Assembly (NCBI GenBank): GCA_021234155.1
Contig: JAJEKV010000058.1
Span: 912,943-976,942 of the forward strand
DNA: 64,000 nucleotides
Origin: Isoetes taiwanensis
Lineage: Eukaryota; Streptophyta; Lycopodiopsida; Isoetales; Isoetaceae
Direction of reading: 5' to 3'
The translations under genes were made by a program, and so were the position numbers. Positions 31,806 to 44,500 of the stretch are shown here, one piece after another. Numbering within the stretch: position 1 is the stretch's first letter; each line of letters starts with the position of its first letter. A model generated the notes under the pieces. The model was not told the origin of the DNA. It did no database searches and worked only from the letters and a program-made list of their open reading frames with translations.

Positions 31806-34800
31806 TTAGTCACTTTCGGTTGTGGTTGTGTCTTGAACTGCATCTGTTTGTTGATTGTCGCTTTCTGTGGGATGAAATGTTTTAAGGCAGAAGCCATTAA
31901 CCAGTGTAGGTAATGGAGTGCCATCTAACTCAGCCAGTTGAAAAACGCTGGGTCGAACCACTTGAACAATTTGATAAGGGCCAAGCCAACGAAACTTAAG
32001 TTTACCCGGAAAATTTTTGTACCGAGAATCATAAAGAAGAACCAAATCTCCTTCGTTGAATGTTTTTGTCTTCAGCCGCTTGTCATGTAAAGATTTTTGC
32101 AAGCTGTTGTCCATGAAGAACACGAATATAAAGCATCCCTTCTAAGTTCATCCAACTGCTCCAATTGATAAACCCTTTCTTTGAGTGCAAAGAAGCGGAT
32201 TATGGGCGTGCTTGGTTGAAAACGGAGAGTGGGGAGAATGTACTCAAAAAGGCATGAGAGCTTCTTGACCATAAACCAATTTGAAAGGAGTGTGACCCGA
32301 GTAGCTATTTTGAAACAAGTATTGTAAGCCCAAAGAAACAAAGAGGAAGCTTGGTTTGCCCGGTCGGTCGCGAAGCGTCACAAATTTTCTTGAGAATTGT
32401 GACCAGAGTTTTGTTGGTGCTTTCTGCCAAACCATTCCCTTGAGGATAGTAAGGTGTGCTCTTGTGATGTTGTATCGAGATAATCCGGCGCTCCTTGATG
32501 GTATGATTGATAAAGTGGACACCACGATCATCGACCAACTCAGGCCCGGGGCAGCGAATCGCGTGATGATTTGTTGATAGATAACCTTGGTCGTGCTTGC
32601 CGCAGTTGTTGTCCGGAAGTGCCAAGCTTCCGCCCATTTAGTAGCCGTAGTCGGTGAGAACCAGAATGTAGCGGGCGCGGTGTGCCGCGCAGAGGATCGA
32701 TGGGTCCCACAAAATCCATGCCCCATTTGCCGAAGGGAAGTGGCGCGGGCGACCGGGCGCCAAGGGAAGAGCCGCCACGGTCGTGGGGCGCCCCACACGC
32801 CGGGCAAGCATCACACGGCGGGGGCGTGGGCGGAGCGCCTTTGAAGAGCGTGGGCCAAAAATAACCAAAGAAGAAGGATTTTTATGCGTCCGTGGTGTCA
32901 CCATGAAAATGACCACCACCGGAGCCCTTCATGGGCTTCTCGAACAATATCCGGGACCTCATGAGGGAGAACACAAAGCCGGAAGGATGGTATCCTTACC
33001 CTTTTGTAAAGATGGCCTCGCAACCATGGTGTAGTCACGGACCTCGCGGAGAAACCCATGTCGACGGGATTGTTGCTTGGCTGGAGAGAGCGCGGGCGCC
33101 CTTCGGGGAAGAGCCGCTTTGTGAAGAGATATCACCGAAAGTCATGAAACCAATGAGGTGTTGCCGCGACCAAAAAGAGTTGAGCGCCGAAAGGCGCCCG
33201 AGACTCCAAAGGAGGGATCATCCGCGGTGGATGCGAAAAGATAATCCGGGACAACATGAGATTTGCCACCTTGTGAACAATTTCAAAAGGTGCAAATTCT
33301 TGCAGAAGGAGGACCTAACGAAAGCAATGCGCCCGTGGGCGGATTTGTCGATCAAATAAAGAAGTGCCCGGTGGTCAACAAAGAATTTGATCCGACCGCC
33401 CAAAAAGATAGTGACGGAAGCTGGGACGAGTAAATTAAACCCCAAGGCTTCGCCTGCGGGCGTAGTAGTTGTCAGCCAGAATTGAGTTTCCGCTACCGGC
33501 GAAGCGGTTTGGTTTGTCGGCAGCGACTCATATTCTTGAGAAAGAACAGCTCCAATAGCAAAGGCCGAGACACATCGACATGGACATGAAAGGGCTTGTC
33601 CCATTGAGGAGGAACAAGAACCGGGCCTGAGTAAGCAAGAGCTTCAATCGTGGGAGCAAAGATCCACCGGGAATTCCAAGCCCCCGTGGATTCATCACCC
33701 GTGAGTTTATGAATGGGATCCGCAATGGTCATGCGAGTCCAGGAATGAAGGTGGAGTAATAATTGACCTTAGCCAAGAAAGAGCGTGTTTCCTTGATATT
33801 GGTAGTGCTTGAGCCTTGAGCACGCGCCTGATTTTGGCGAGATCCGCGTGGTGATACCGCTTTCTTGACCACATGTCCCAACAGAACACCAAGTGGCCTT
33901 AAAAGGTGCATTTCTGGGATTGAGACTAATGCCTGACTCATCACATTTCGAAAGACGAGTTCCAATTTATCCAAATGGTCAGCCATGGAATCAGGGCGCA
34001 GAAGTCATCTTGAAAAATTTGCAAGAAGGGATTTTCCTTCATAAAATCATGAAAAAGCGAGAGCATGATACGTTGAAACGTGGATGGAGAGTTTGATAAT
34101 CCAAAAGGAACCACCTTGTAGGCAAAAAGTGCTTACCTGGTGGTGAAGGTAGTCTTGAGTTGATCAGATTCTTTAATTGAGATCGATTGTAGCCGAAAAA
34201 CCATCCATGAAGGAGTACATCTCATGTCCGAAGAACCTCTTCCGAACACAGTGCGTGAAGGGAAGTGGAAAATGATCACGCCCGTGGCCTCGATTGAGTT
34301 TTCGTGTAGTCCACGCAAACGCGGATCTTACCATTGTGTTTGAGTGCAATGACGATGGGGCTCACCCACTCGAGAATGTTTGACCTCATAGATCAAACCC
34401 TCGGCAAGGAGTTTGTCAATTTCCGCCTTGACGCGATCCGCGGTAATTGGGGTTGGCCGCATTTGTCGTTGCTAGACTGGGCGTGCATCGGACTTGGTAG
34501 GAATGGTGAGTTCCCCAAGGTTTTGTTGATCCCAGAAGATCTCTGTAGCTTCGGGCAAAAATGTGTTTGAACTTTTGAAGAGCATGACGACCACATTACG
34601 ATAGGGTGTTGAAAGATTGGCAAAAGTCGGACAGCCGATTGTTGCCTACGCCCACGATCTCGACTTCCGTGAGTCCGAATATGGGGGATAACTTCCGTGT
34701 CCGGACAATATGAGCGGGGAGGTTGAAGCATAACAGGATGCGTGGCACTCAAGGCGTGGTGAAAAAGAGAGGTTGCCGAGTTTCCTCAAGCGGTGGTTGC

Positions 34801-36400
34801 TTCATGACAACGTGTACATCTGGCTGTGAGCCGCAGGAGGTTCATCGTCCCGAAAAAGTGATCAACACGTTGGATTCGATTGCAAGGAGCCGTAAAAGGG
34901 GTCAAGCAAAGCAGCCACGTACCGGGTCCGGATCAAGAGTCATTTCTCCCCAAGGATCAAAGATATTCGGGTAGGATGACGAGGCGCAACTTCAGCAGTG
35001 GAGCCTCGAACTTGATAAATATTCCGAAAGGCCCCTCGGAATCGTGGTTCGAGAGAGAGGGTTCAGCATGGTCGACGGAAATGATTTTGCCTGTTTCCAA
35101 GTCCATGGTGGCATTGAGGTGACCATCGCGATGACTAAGCGATCCGTGGCCCAAGAATGGATACTTTTGGCCCGGCGGAGAAAAAAGGTCTCACGACCAA
35201 CATTTCATAATCACCGGATCTTCTCCAGCCTTTCCAAACACCAAATTCCAAGGGGAATCAAATGATCACCAATGTTGATGTGAAGAAGAGGCGTGGCGCT
35301 TGAGGTCTCGTGATATGGTCATTGGCCAATTTGATGTCGTATGGGGAACGCGATAGAGTTGTTTGATGCCCATTTGTTTTGCGGAGTTTATCCGTGATGA
35401 GATTGACCGCTACCTCCGCCAATTTGAACATGATTGACTTGTTGATTGCCCACCGTGGCATGTACCGTGGGAGTAGAGGTAGCAACAGCCCCAACCAAAA
35501 CAAGTCGAGAGTGGTAACGGTCCTTGAGAGCGGACGAGTTTCAAAATTGTGGCCAAGCTTAAAGGAATTTTGATTTTGGCTAGCTCCTCTTGGAGTTCCG
35601 AGGCACATGAGAAAAAGGATCGGCCGGATCCACAGTGCGGAGTGCGTGGTAAAGAAGCAAAGAACTTCTTTGAGTAGGTCAACCTCTGCGGCGATATTGG
35701 GATATGTCCGAGAGCGTGGAGGTTGAGACGCGTGGAAGGTGCATCTTGTCTTTGTTGAGCTCGTGGTGGCATGGACATTAGCTAACGTCGCGGCCTTCAA
35801 AGCTTGCATGAGGTTCAAAATGCTTTGGCGAACTTTAGGCATGACATTCGGCATGAGGTTCTCCAAGTCGGTGCAAAATGGACCTTTTTGTCTTCTTCAT
35901 GAGGAATTGCGTCGACCAAAAGGCGGGGTTGCGTGCCATTAGGAATAATGGGTAAGGGGCGGACGGCATACGGCGGCGTGAAACCAAACCAACCCAATTT
36001 GATGGCTTGACCGGAGGATTAAGAGCCCGAAAAATTTCTTCCCCAGCTTGTTGATCCATCCGAGGTTGATTGGCGGGCTGGTTGATAGCGTGATTGCCGA
36101 GGCGCGCGAGGTGGCTTCCGGGAAGAACAGGCCAGCCCTTGTTTGCCATTAGCAATCGAGTTGGTAAGCCGTGGCGGACCGATGTGGTCGATTGGTGCCG
36201 TGAAGCCGCACCTGAACTTGTGGGAGTTGAGGACACGGCGTGGTGTTATGACCCCATTCTTGACGGTGATAACACCGAGCTTCAAGGATCAAAAAAGGAG
36301 GACGTGTGTTGGGTCCCCGTTGTGGCTCTGCTGCTGATAGTGTTGATTGGGTTGCCCTGCGGGTGGCTGCGATAGTGCGATTGGTGCCGAGGTGTTGTTT
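31806..36400 (-). pseudogene. Pol polyprotein of gypsy copy Y (PR-RT-RH-IN), frameshifted
   Basis: Leftward order: linker; protease-like region about 35900-34960 (AINKSIMFKLAEVAVNLI, YDIKLANDHITRPQ; Asp motif not resolvable). RT is at about 34850-33730, with FQDDF near 34000 and IKETRSFLAKVNYYSTFIPG near 33750. RNase H is at about 33620-33520 (HVHVDVS), followed by KFFVDHRALLYLIDKSAHGR near 33370. Integrase is at about 33100-32200: first Asp near 32720, second in VDDRGVHFINHTIK near 32520, Glu after STPYYPQGNGLAE near 32425, so the DDE set is readable. The C-terminal module (32123-31806) is intact over 105 codons, with FPGKLKFRWLGPYQIVQVV and the real stop at 31806. No chromodomain follows. 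Confidence 0.82.
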
Positions 36401-37640
36401 GCACTTGATAAACCATCTTGTTGGCGGAAAAGTGTAGGATGAGTGCGAGTGCACTCTTCCGTGGCATGATTGCACATGTTGCATCGTTTACAATGAGGCG
36501 GGCCATTGGTGGAGTTGCACTCATTTGCCAAGTAGCCTTGATATTTGCGGATATGGCACCAGATCCACCGCTGCCCGGATTGGCGTGTTGAGGTTGAACG
36601 GCGGCCGGGGAACCATGACGGTGGAATGAAAGGAGCTCCCCGAAGAGCCACGCCACGGGAGGAAACATTGACTCGAGTGATTGACAAGATCGATAGCCCC
36701 GCTCCAAAGTCTTCGGTTGGTATTCATCATGAGTCCGATATAGCCGGAGGAAGTCCTTGGAGAAACCGTACCAAGATCCGCTCTGTGTGGGGGTACTCCT
36801 TGAGTTTGCCGAGTAGAATGTGAAGACGGTCCGCAAAAATCCCGGCAGACTCGCGGCTCTTGTTGAAGGTCATTGAGTTGCTTGAGATGAAGTTGATCAT
36901 CATCCGTGGTCCCATAGTGAGAAAGAAAAGCGCTTTTCATTTCGGACCAATCTTGTTTCCAAAGTGGCTTTTGTTGGACATGAGCCATTGATGAGGGAGC
37001 CACGAATGTGGTGGAAAAGATGTGGAATTTCAGTTGAGGTTCGCATGACCATTCAGACAGCCGAGCCTCAAATTCTTCCATGTGAGCCTGAGCACTTTGG
37101 TCTAAAGGTTTGCCTTTCGTGTTGCCAAAGGTGGGATAAGTCAACTTAAGGGTCTGAAAGGTAGAGGTAAAAGTGCTGGGCTGGACAGGAACATGATAGT
37201 GAGGATATTGAGGTGGAGTTGGAGGTGGTATGGTGCCGGAAAGACCCTGCTTAAGGGGTGGCTGAGGTGGAGGTACTGGAGGTGCCTGATCATTGGTTTT
37301 GAGGTCTGTAAGAGTGTAAACAGGAAGAGCGGTGGGAAAGGTAGGGAAGGGAAATTCCTGGGGAGGAGCAAAAGAGACATGTGGATATCTCTGTCCCCCC
37401 GTAGGAGATGATGGTTGTGAAGGCAGAGGCGTATGGCCAGAAGAGTGATGGATGAAGGCATGTTCTGGGGTATGAAAGTAAGGTTGAGCAGGTGGAGCCG
37501 GATAGGGCTCCTGATAGTGATGAGGAGACTGAGGCTGTGAGCAATGTTTGCACGCTTGAGGCGGAGAATTTGGACGAGACATGACACGAGGGGTGGGTGG
37601 CCCGACCGAGCCCTAGACCTAATGTGGTCTCCCTCAATGT
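36401..37640 (-). pseudogene. Gag of gypsy copy Y, long open N-terminal part
   Basis: An ATG at 37582 opens 353 codons. The order is a Pro/His/Gln-rich N terminus, TYPTFGNTKGKPLDQSAQAH, a capsid-like region with LKFHIFSTTFVAPSSMAHVQ and KQDWSEMKSAFLSHYGTTDD, then loss of frame before two CCHC knuckles near 36560-36450 (second: CKRCNMCNHATEEC). Coding-like sequence upstream of 37582 (VRDMYGYAYDIEGDHI, near 37650) suggests the true start lies 5' of this ATG. Confidence 0.8.
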
Positions 37641-37802
37641 CATAAGCGTATCCATACATGTCACGAACGAGCTTCCCTTCCGATGATGGCGCCCAAAGCG
37701 AGACGGCTGTCACGGGAAAGAAGTTCTTCCTGGCGTGAAGTTTCGGCGGCACATGGCGGCGAGAAGAAAGGAAAAACTAATCGCACTCCGCAGCGGCGGC
37801 GG

Positions 37803-38396
37803 TGTTTGGGGTCTGGGTTCGGGAACTCACCGCAAGACAGCCCTCTGGTGAGGACCCTTGGATCTAACAGAGAATCCGGGGACTATGTCACGGGATTTGC
37901 AAGAAAAGAACAAGAAGAAGAAAAGCGAACAAGAGAGAACAGTGAGAGGAAAATGATAAGCTTCCTTGATATCAATGATGAACATACATGAGCTCTCGCA
38001 ATCGAGAGAAGACTGAAGAGAGACAAGACTCAAAACTCATCTAAAAAACTCATGTGCTAGCTCTACTCATATATATAGTACAATGGCCTTTGGCCCAATA
38101 TAGACACTCTGACTGATCTCGGTGCCGACTCCTGGAAGGAGGCCTGATTTGCAGGAATGTTGGCGGTGCCTCTTGAAGTGCCTCGAATCACGCTGACGCT
38201 GACGCGGGCGGTGGCGGGCCGTCACTTGTCTGAGCGGCGCCTCTTGTTGACGGACGCAGGCTTTGACTGCGTGGTCTGCTGCTTGGTCTTCTGCTGAGCT
38301 TTTGATGGCTGACCCGTGGCTGTCTGTGGATCCTTAAGCTTGACCTGGTCCGTCGTATGCATGAATAGTCCTGAACCAGGAGGCACAGGACTAACA
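37803..38396 (-). repeat. 5' LTR of gypsy copy Y
   Basis: Starts TGTTTGGGG and ends CTAACA in plus orientation; 594 bp, the same length as 26967-27560. Followed by TCATT. Confidence 0.88.
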
Positions 38397-38565
38397 TCAT
38401 TTTGCACAGACCTTAAATAACAAGGGACTTGTCTATATATAAGGCTTGTCGGATGACAAAAATAAGATTTTTATGAGAGCCTCTTTTATCAAACCATTGT
38501 ATGTAATATTTAAGTCACTAAAAATAGATAAAGAAGAGAAGCGCTAGAGAGAGAATATCAAAATT
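38397..38565 (+). promoter_or_regulatory. Possible promoter region upstream of LINE copy B
   Basis: TATATATAA at about 38434-38442 lies near 180 bp before the first ATG (38618). The segment ends with ATCAAAATT (38557-38565), which also occurs across the end of the LINE poly-A tail (46199-46207). Either this is host DNA next to the LINE target duplication, or it is a LINE 5' UTR with an internal promoter. L1 promoters normally lie inside the element. Confidence 0.35.
38557..38565. repeat. Candidate LINE target site duplication (ATCAAAATT)
   Basis: Matches the bases around the end of the A tail. Because the first A of the downstream copy is shared with the tail, the certain match is 8 bp. Copy A has the same sequence at 27721-27729. 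Confidence 0.5.
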
Positions 38566-38617
38566 GAGCCTTGTAGGGGCTAGCCTCTCTCATGATTCCC
38601 CTTAATTTTCCCTACAG

Positions 38618-38914
38618 ATGGATACCAGAATTTTTGCAATTATCAAGCATAATGCAAGATTAACTTGTGGTTTTTTGAAAGGTTCTCCTGTGGCTCTGTG
38701 GGATTCTTTGGTCTCGGAACAGTATTTCCCAGAAGATCTGTTTGTTGCCGAATACTCGTTTGTACCAAGCTCAGTGGAATTTGAGGTAGAAATTGTGGAC
38801 TCTTGGCTTCAGGAATTCGTGGGGAAAAAAGAAATCTCTGCTACTGGAATCTTTCATGTGCATTGTGGGTGGAGTGATTCGAAAATTGTGGTTAAGGTGT
38901 ATCGCGAGCAATGA
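38618..38914 (+). CDS. Small ORF upstream of LINE ORF1 (98 aa), unknown
   Basis: ATG at 38618, intact to a stop at 38912-38914: MDTRIFAIIKHNARLTCGFL..., with VEFEVEIVDSWLQEFVGKKE and HVHCGWSDSKIVVKVYREQ. The composition is globular. No signal peptide or family was recognised. It lies 168 bp before ORF1 (39083). Plant L1 elements usually have two ORFs, so this is either an additional LINE ORF or an out-of-phase N-terminal part of ORF1. The copy in LINE A is broken only at CAG/CTG-type positions, consistent with a real coding frame in both. Confidence 0.6.
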   Translation: MDTRIFAIIKHNARLTCGFLKGSPVALWDSLVSEQYFPEDLFVAEYSFVPSSVEFEVEIVDSWLQEFVGKKEISATGIFHVHCGWSDSKIVVKVYREQ

Positions 38915-39082
38915 TTCATCCTTTAGTGTGGCTCCCCTTAGTTTTGGCTTTGAGTGTGGCTTTCCGCCTTCTGTAATTCTAATTCTGCTCGTCTCCCTGT
39001 TCCTTTTTGCCCTTTGCTGCTCCCTCCTGCTATTTCGCACATGTTCAATCTGCTTTTGTAGTTTCCACCTGGTTCTTTCTAG

Positions 39083-41523
39083 ATGGCTCTTATAAACAAA
39101 AATTACCCTAAATTTCTTTCTATCCTTCACGCCTTTGCCGATCTTGAGCCCTCCGGGCTCTCCGATCTTCTCAAGCAACTAAGGTCCTTTCAAGAAAACC
39201 CAAAAAATGTCATTTTCTTTGGTGATTTTGCTAACTCCTTAATTGAACAGTCTTCCATGGATCCCTTGTCTCCCAAAGTGCCATGTTGGGATAATTTATC
39301 CAAGGACCCCGATTATAGAGGCCAATTACCATGCATGGATCCGGTCAGTCAAGTACCTCTACCCTATGGAGATAAACGGCCGGAACAGCAAAAATTTCCA
39401 GACAAATTCTTCACAAATGCTCTCGGAACAATTCGATCCTTCAATCCTGCTTTCAAAGCCATGAAATCAGTTACTTTTAAAGGTATTTCGTTGGACCTTC
39501 CCTCTGTTCATGCAAAACTGATTTCTTTTCATGACTCGGCTGTTATTGTCAAAATCAATAAGCATGGTATTAAACTTGATAAACTATGGGCCTTTTGTTT
39601 GAACCTTCACAAAGAAATTCTTATCAATGCTGTGTATTGGCTACAATCCCCATATGTTATGATCGAATGTGGCAACAAAAGATCTGCCAACCTGTTACTA
39701 AATCGAGGTCCTTTAACTCTGGAGTCCTTTCAACTCACCTTTCTAAAGTGGGATCCCAAATTTGAGGTTGCCAATTTGGATAATCTTTGTGTAGCCTCCA
39801 CCACGCTTCATGGTTTGAATCCTATCTTCTGGAATGAGGACTGTCTCAAAGCGCTCTTTGGCTCCATTGGATCTTACATTTGCACCTAATTTTTAAGCCA
39901 TATAGACCTCCCAAATCCTTTGTCCAAATTGATATATCCAAAGATGTCCCCTCAAATTCCTTTCCTTTATGTTTTTGGTCAAAAAGCCTCCCTCTCTCTT
40001 AGATGGGCTGGTCTGCCTCCTCATTGTCAAAACTGTAGGGCCAGGCACTTCTGGTATGATTCTTGCAAGGGAAATTCACCTTCCACAGAAATGAGTTATC
40101 AGACTGATGGTAAGGGAGTCAATAAGCAAGTCAAACGACAAGTCGACCCGACAAGTCAATCCTAAGGAAAACAAAGAATAGGATGGGTTGAGGATCAAAG
40201 ACAAAATGCAATTACCTTGTGCACCGGTTTCTATTTGTGACTCTCTCGAATAACAATAAGAACATTGGTCCTTCAAGCATCTTATCCAAGGACAAAGACT
40301 TTCAAAGGACCAAAGTCAATGGTAGCTATAAAAGGATTCGAGAAAGAAAAATCAAAGACCCCAGTCTCAAATTGATATGACTGGGGATGCACCTCCGTTA
40401 GACATCAACCCCAAAAAGGAACTTCGAAAAGGGTTCTCCGGCAAGTTAAGGTGCTCTACAATCTTTGGACCATCAGCTAATGGCATCAACAAGGTCAACA
40501 GATCTACGATACTTTGAACAAAATCATTTTAGATGCCAAAAAACACCAACCGAGTTCACACCATTTGAACTCTAACAGGGGTAAGAGTAGTTCATTAATC
40601 AAGAAAGGCAAGTCATGAAGAGGTTCTAAAAACAGTCTCTATGACCAATGATCAGCTCCTTTGTGAGGTAATTGACCCAAGGATACTTTGGTTGAAATGG
40701 TGCTGCTCCAATTCACCTTACAAGTGATAAAGATTTTTCTAAATCAAAGGAGAGGACCGTGGTCTTATGCAATATTGAAGATTCAAGGGACAACACCAAA
40801 AATCTAAGTGGTAACACCAATCAATTTCGGTATTGGCTAACCTTAATTACGAGATAGATTTGGATGTCTTGTTGGGCAATTCCTATATTGATCCACTCAA
40901 CCATTCCCAATCTCCTTTTATTGATCTCTCTCCAGCCTCGATCCCTTTCTTCCTCCACCATCCCTCATAGGCAGATAATATTGTTTGAACAATTAGCTTC
41001 CTTGCAAGAGGGTCTTTGCTCTCAATCACAGCAAGCATGCCATATTATGGAGGATGAGATTGTGCAAGATACTCCGAAAGAGAGAGCTGGTGAGTTTTGA
41101 ACATGATCGGGATAATTATGAAGAAATTTACAAGAAAGAGGACTCCAAAGAAATTGATTACTCATGAGGTGGTCTGCTGAACTATCGAGGCCGTTTTTCT
41201 CTCCTCCTTGTCATAATCATTTGGAGACTACTAATTTTAATCGTGATCTTCCCCGCTAGCATAAATGAAATGTTTGAATTCATTCCCGGTGGGGCTTCAT
41301 GTCGATATGGAAATTGATAAGGAAAACTGGGGGGAGATAAATACCTAGCCGAGTGTCCTCATAAAGAAGATACTTCTAGACATGCCCCACCGTCGTGAGG
41401 AAAACCGGCCAAAGCTAAAAAAAGTTGATACTCCCCTCCGAACTCATAAACTTGCATAATACACCTGCTGCCAACACTAGAAGTAAAGCTAGAAAGGGGA
41501 AAGGGAAAAAGAAAAGATATTAA
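39083..41523 (+). pseudogene. LINE ORF1 (DUF4283 plus zinc knuckle), copy B, frameshifted
   Basis: ATG at 39083 opens 268 codons covering the N terminus and most of a DUF4283-like domain (LISFHDSAVIVKINKHGIKL, LINAVYWLQSPYVMIECGNK, WDPKFEVANLDNLCVAS). An in-frame stop at 39887-39889 falls just where copy A reads on. The zinc knuckle CQNCRARHFWYDSC is near 40029-40070. The polar middle part and LASLQEGLCSQSQQACHIME (near 40993-41050) are in other frames. A Lys/Arg-rich end NTRSKARKGKGKKKRY with a stop at 41521-41523 is a likely nucleic-acid-binding or nuclear-targeting tail. Nominal length is about 810 codons. Confidence 0.75.
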
Positions 41524-41565
41524 CCTTTATCCTAGCTTCTTCTCTTCTGATCTTGTAAGTTGTCC

Positions 41566-44500
41566 ATGAAGATCATATCCTGGAATGTTAGGGGTATTAA
41601 AGGCCCAATCAAAAGAAGACGTGCCATCTCCCAGCTTAGGAATTATAACTCTGATATAATTCTGCTGCAGGAAGTTAAGCTTCCCAAATTTGAAATCTCC
41701 AACCTTGGAGATTGGATTTACCCCGGAGCCTCTTCCACCTGGATTGAGGCCTCTGGTAGAAGTGGAGGTATTATCATGATATGGAAAAATCTGAAACATC
41801 TCTCCTTCCATAACTCCCCCTCTAAGATGTGGCAAGCTGTCATTTTCCAGTTACAAGATTCCACATTTGGAGTTATCAATGTTTATGCTTCCACCAACCC
41901 AAAAGAAAGAGAGGTTCTTTGGTCTGAAATTAAAGATTGGATGCATGCTAATCCTATATTGGACTGGATTATAGGGGGGGACTTTAATAATACTCCCTCT
42001 TGGAATATGAAGCTTGGCAACCATCTCAATATGTCTACAGTGGAGAGATCTAACTGGGACTCTTTTATCTCTGACACTTCCTTGGTTTATGTGCCTTCCT
42101 CTACTGCTTCCTTTACTTGGTCTAATAAGCAAAAAGGGGACAAAAGAGTTTATTGTACCCTAGACAGATTTTATGTGTGTAGTCCAACCTCATCCCTTTG
42201 GGATAATTGCTATGTCACTAGCGATGAAGGAAATATTGTATCAGATCATCAGCCTCAATTTTTATGTACTAAGCAGCTGACTCAAACTCCCAGGGATGGT
42301 AATGTATCTTATAAATTGAACTGTGCTCTTCTAGAAAATGACTCCTTTATTAGAGAGTTCAAAGATTTCTATCTCAATATCCCTGATGAGGGTAACCAGC
42401 AGTCAATGAAAAGATTCTATAGCAAAATCAAGAAGGTCAAGAGTTGGATTAAAGGTTGGTCTAAAAGCAAACATTTGGCCAAAATCAATGAAAAAGAGCA
42501 ATTGCTTGCCAAGATGAGGGATATTAGATCTCTCCTTCAAGAAGATCCTCATAATCCTAATCTTCATATAGGAGAGGAACTTCTAGAAAATTACCTAAAA
42601 AGTGTTGAGGAAATTGAGGCCAAGAGCTCTTCTATCAAATGTAAGATTAAATTTAATAAGGACATGGACTATGGTAGCTCCAGTTTCTTCTTCAAAATGG
42701 CTAAAGTCAGACTTCTTAGAAATGCTATCGCTCAAGTTCAGACTGACACTGGAATATCTCTGAATGACTCCAAGCTTATTAAATCTTTCTTCCAAGAGAA
42801 CTATGCCACCCTTTTTTCCAAAACTCCAGCTCAGCAAATTGACCTAGTCAAGGAAAGGAAATTTCTTGACCTGCTGGATGTGATCATTCCATCTTCTATG
42901 GATAATATGGATGATTCTATTGTGACTCCCCCTGGAGAAGATGAGATTTTCAAGGTTCTCAAATCCTTTGGCAGAGGCAAGTCCCCTGGTCCTGATGGCC
43001 TTCCTAGTGAATTCTATGTTCACTTTTGGGATATTCTTAAACATGATATAATTTCCATGGTTTCAGGTTTTTGGGGGGCCAATTTCTTACATCCTTCAAT
43101 CTCTGCTGGTTTTATCTCCCTCATACCTAAAGTGGATAACCCATCTACTTTCTCAGATTGGAGGCCGATCTCTTTAACCAATACCTCTTATAAGATATGT
43201 GCCAAGATAATTGCAAATAGAATCAATGCATTTCTGCAGAAGAACATATCTCTCTATCAGTCAGCCTTTCTTCCTAATAGATTTATCTTGGACAACTATA
43301 TCACTGCTATGGAAGGTCTTCACTGGAATAGCATCTCCAAACAAAATTGTGTGCTCCTCAAACTTGATTTTAAGAGAGCATTTGATACAGTGAGATGGGA
43401 TTTTCTTGATCTTGCTCTCTCAAAGTTTGGGTTTCATCCTAAATTAAGGCTTCTTATTCATGGTTTGAATTCTTTCTCTAATTCTGCTGTCATTATCAAT
43501 GGCTCCCCCACCCAATTCTTTCCTCTTGCTAGAGGAGTCAGACAAGGTTGCCCCCTAGCCCCCTACTTATTCTTGATAGTAGCTGAAATGCTCACAAAGG
43601 CTGTTCTTCATTTCAAAGAGCTTGGGATGATTAAAGGTCTCAAATTGCCAAATAGTGATGAGTCCCTAACTCTATCCCAGTATGCTGATGATACCTTTGC
43701 CTTTTTAGATGCTGATATATCTAACATTGACTTCTTTCTTGACATTATCAAGCAATTTTCAGCTGCTTCTGGGTCCACCTAAACTTGGCTAAATGTGTGA
43801 TCATTGGTGATAATATTCACCAAACTTTGCTAATCTCAAGGTTGTTAATACTCATCATGCCTCTACTCTTTTTAGGTATGCCTTTGTCTCTCAATCCTAA
43901 TCTCAAAGGCCTCTGGCCCTATAATTGACGAATAAGGAAAAAGCTAAATAATTTCGTGAGGTGGTTTGTCCTTTGTCGGTAGATCTATTATTGCAAACTC
44001 TCGTCCCGGCCAAAGACTCACATTTACTTTTCCTCCGCTTTAGTGGCCCCTAAGTCTATCTATTCCGAGATTGAAAAGATTATCGAAAAGTTCATTTGGA
44101 AAGGCTCCCATCTAGTTGGATGGAATTATGTTTCAGGCCTAAAAACATGGTGGTCTTGGTCTGCAAGGATCTTTATTTACAAGCCTGTGCTCTGGCTGGC
44201 AAATACATTTGGAAATCCTTCATGAATAGTGCTGGTCCATCCTCTCATTTTATCAGATACTGGCTTTCTTGCTCTCACCTGGTTGGCCATCCTACAATTG
44301 AGCATATTTTACATGATTCCTGTTTTAATGTTCTTCAGGCTGGTGCAAATACTTCCCCTCTTATGAGAAACTTCATTATGGCTTGGAATAAGGTGCAATC
44401 TGCCTATGTATATGAGGATCCTCATGATCTTAACTTGCAAATGACTATTTTCTGGAATCCAATTCTGAAGAATCATCCTAGTAAGACTCTTGCCTTGAGA

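Larger units (their letters stand above)
30221..38396 (-). mobile_element. Gypsy element copy Y, lacking its 3' end and 3' LTR
   Basis: Minus-strand order: 5' LTR (37803-38396), gag, pol, non-coding interval, and the first part of the extra ORF cut off at 30221. It exists as part of the duplicated unit, not as a separate insertion. Confidence 0.85.
30221..41061. repeat. Tandem duplication unit Y (about 10.84 kb)
   Basis: Second copy of 19458-30217. It begins inside the gypsy extra ORF and has no 3' LTR of its own, which a second independent gypsy insertion would have. Confidence 0.85.

Noticed and set aside
36521-37582. Treating gypsy copy Y as an independent second insertion
   Set aside because: Its right flank (TCATT, leader, LINE) is the same as copy X and it lacks a left LTR, so duplication is the simpler explanation.
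43211-43393. Extra small plus-strand ORFs inside LINE ORF2
   Set aside because: Out-of-frame shadows of the RT coding sequence.
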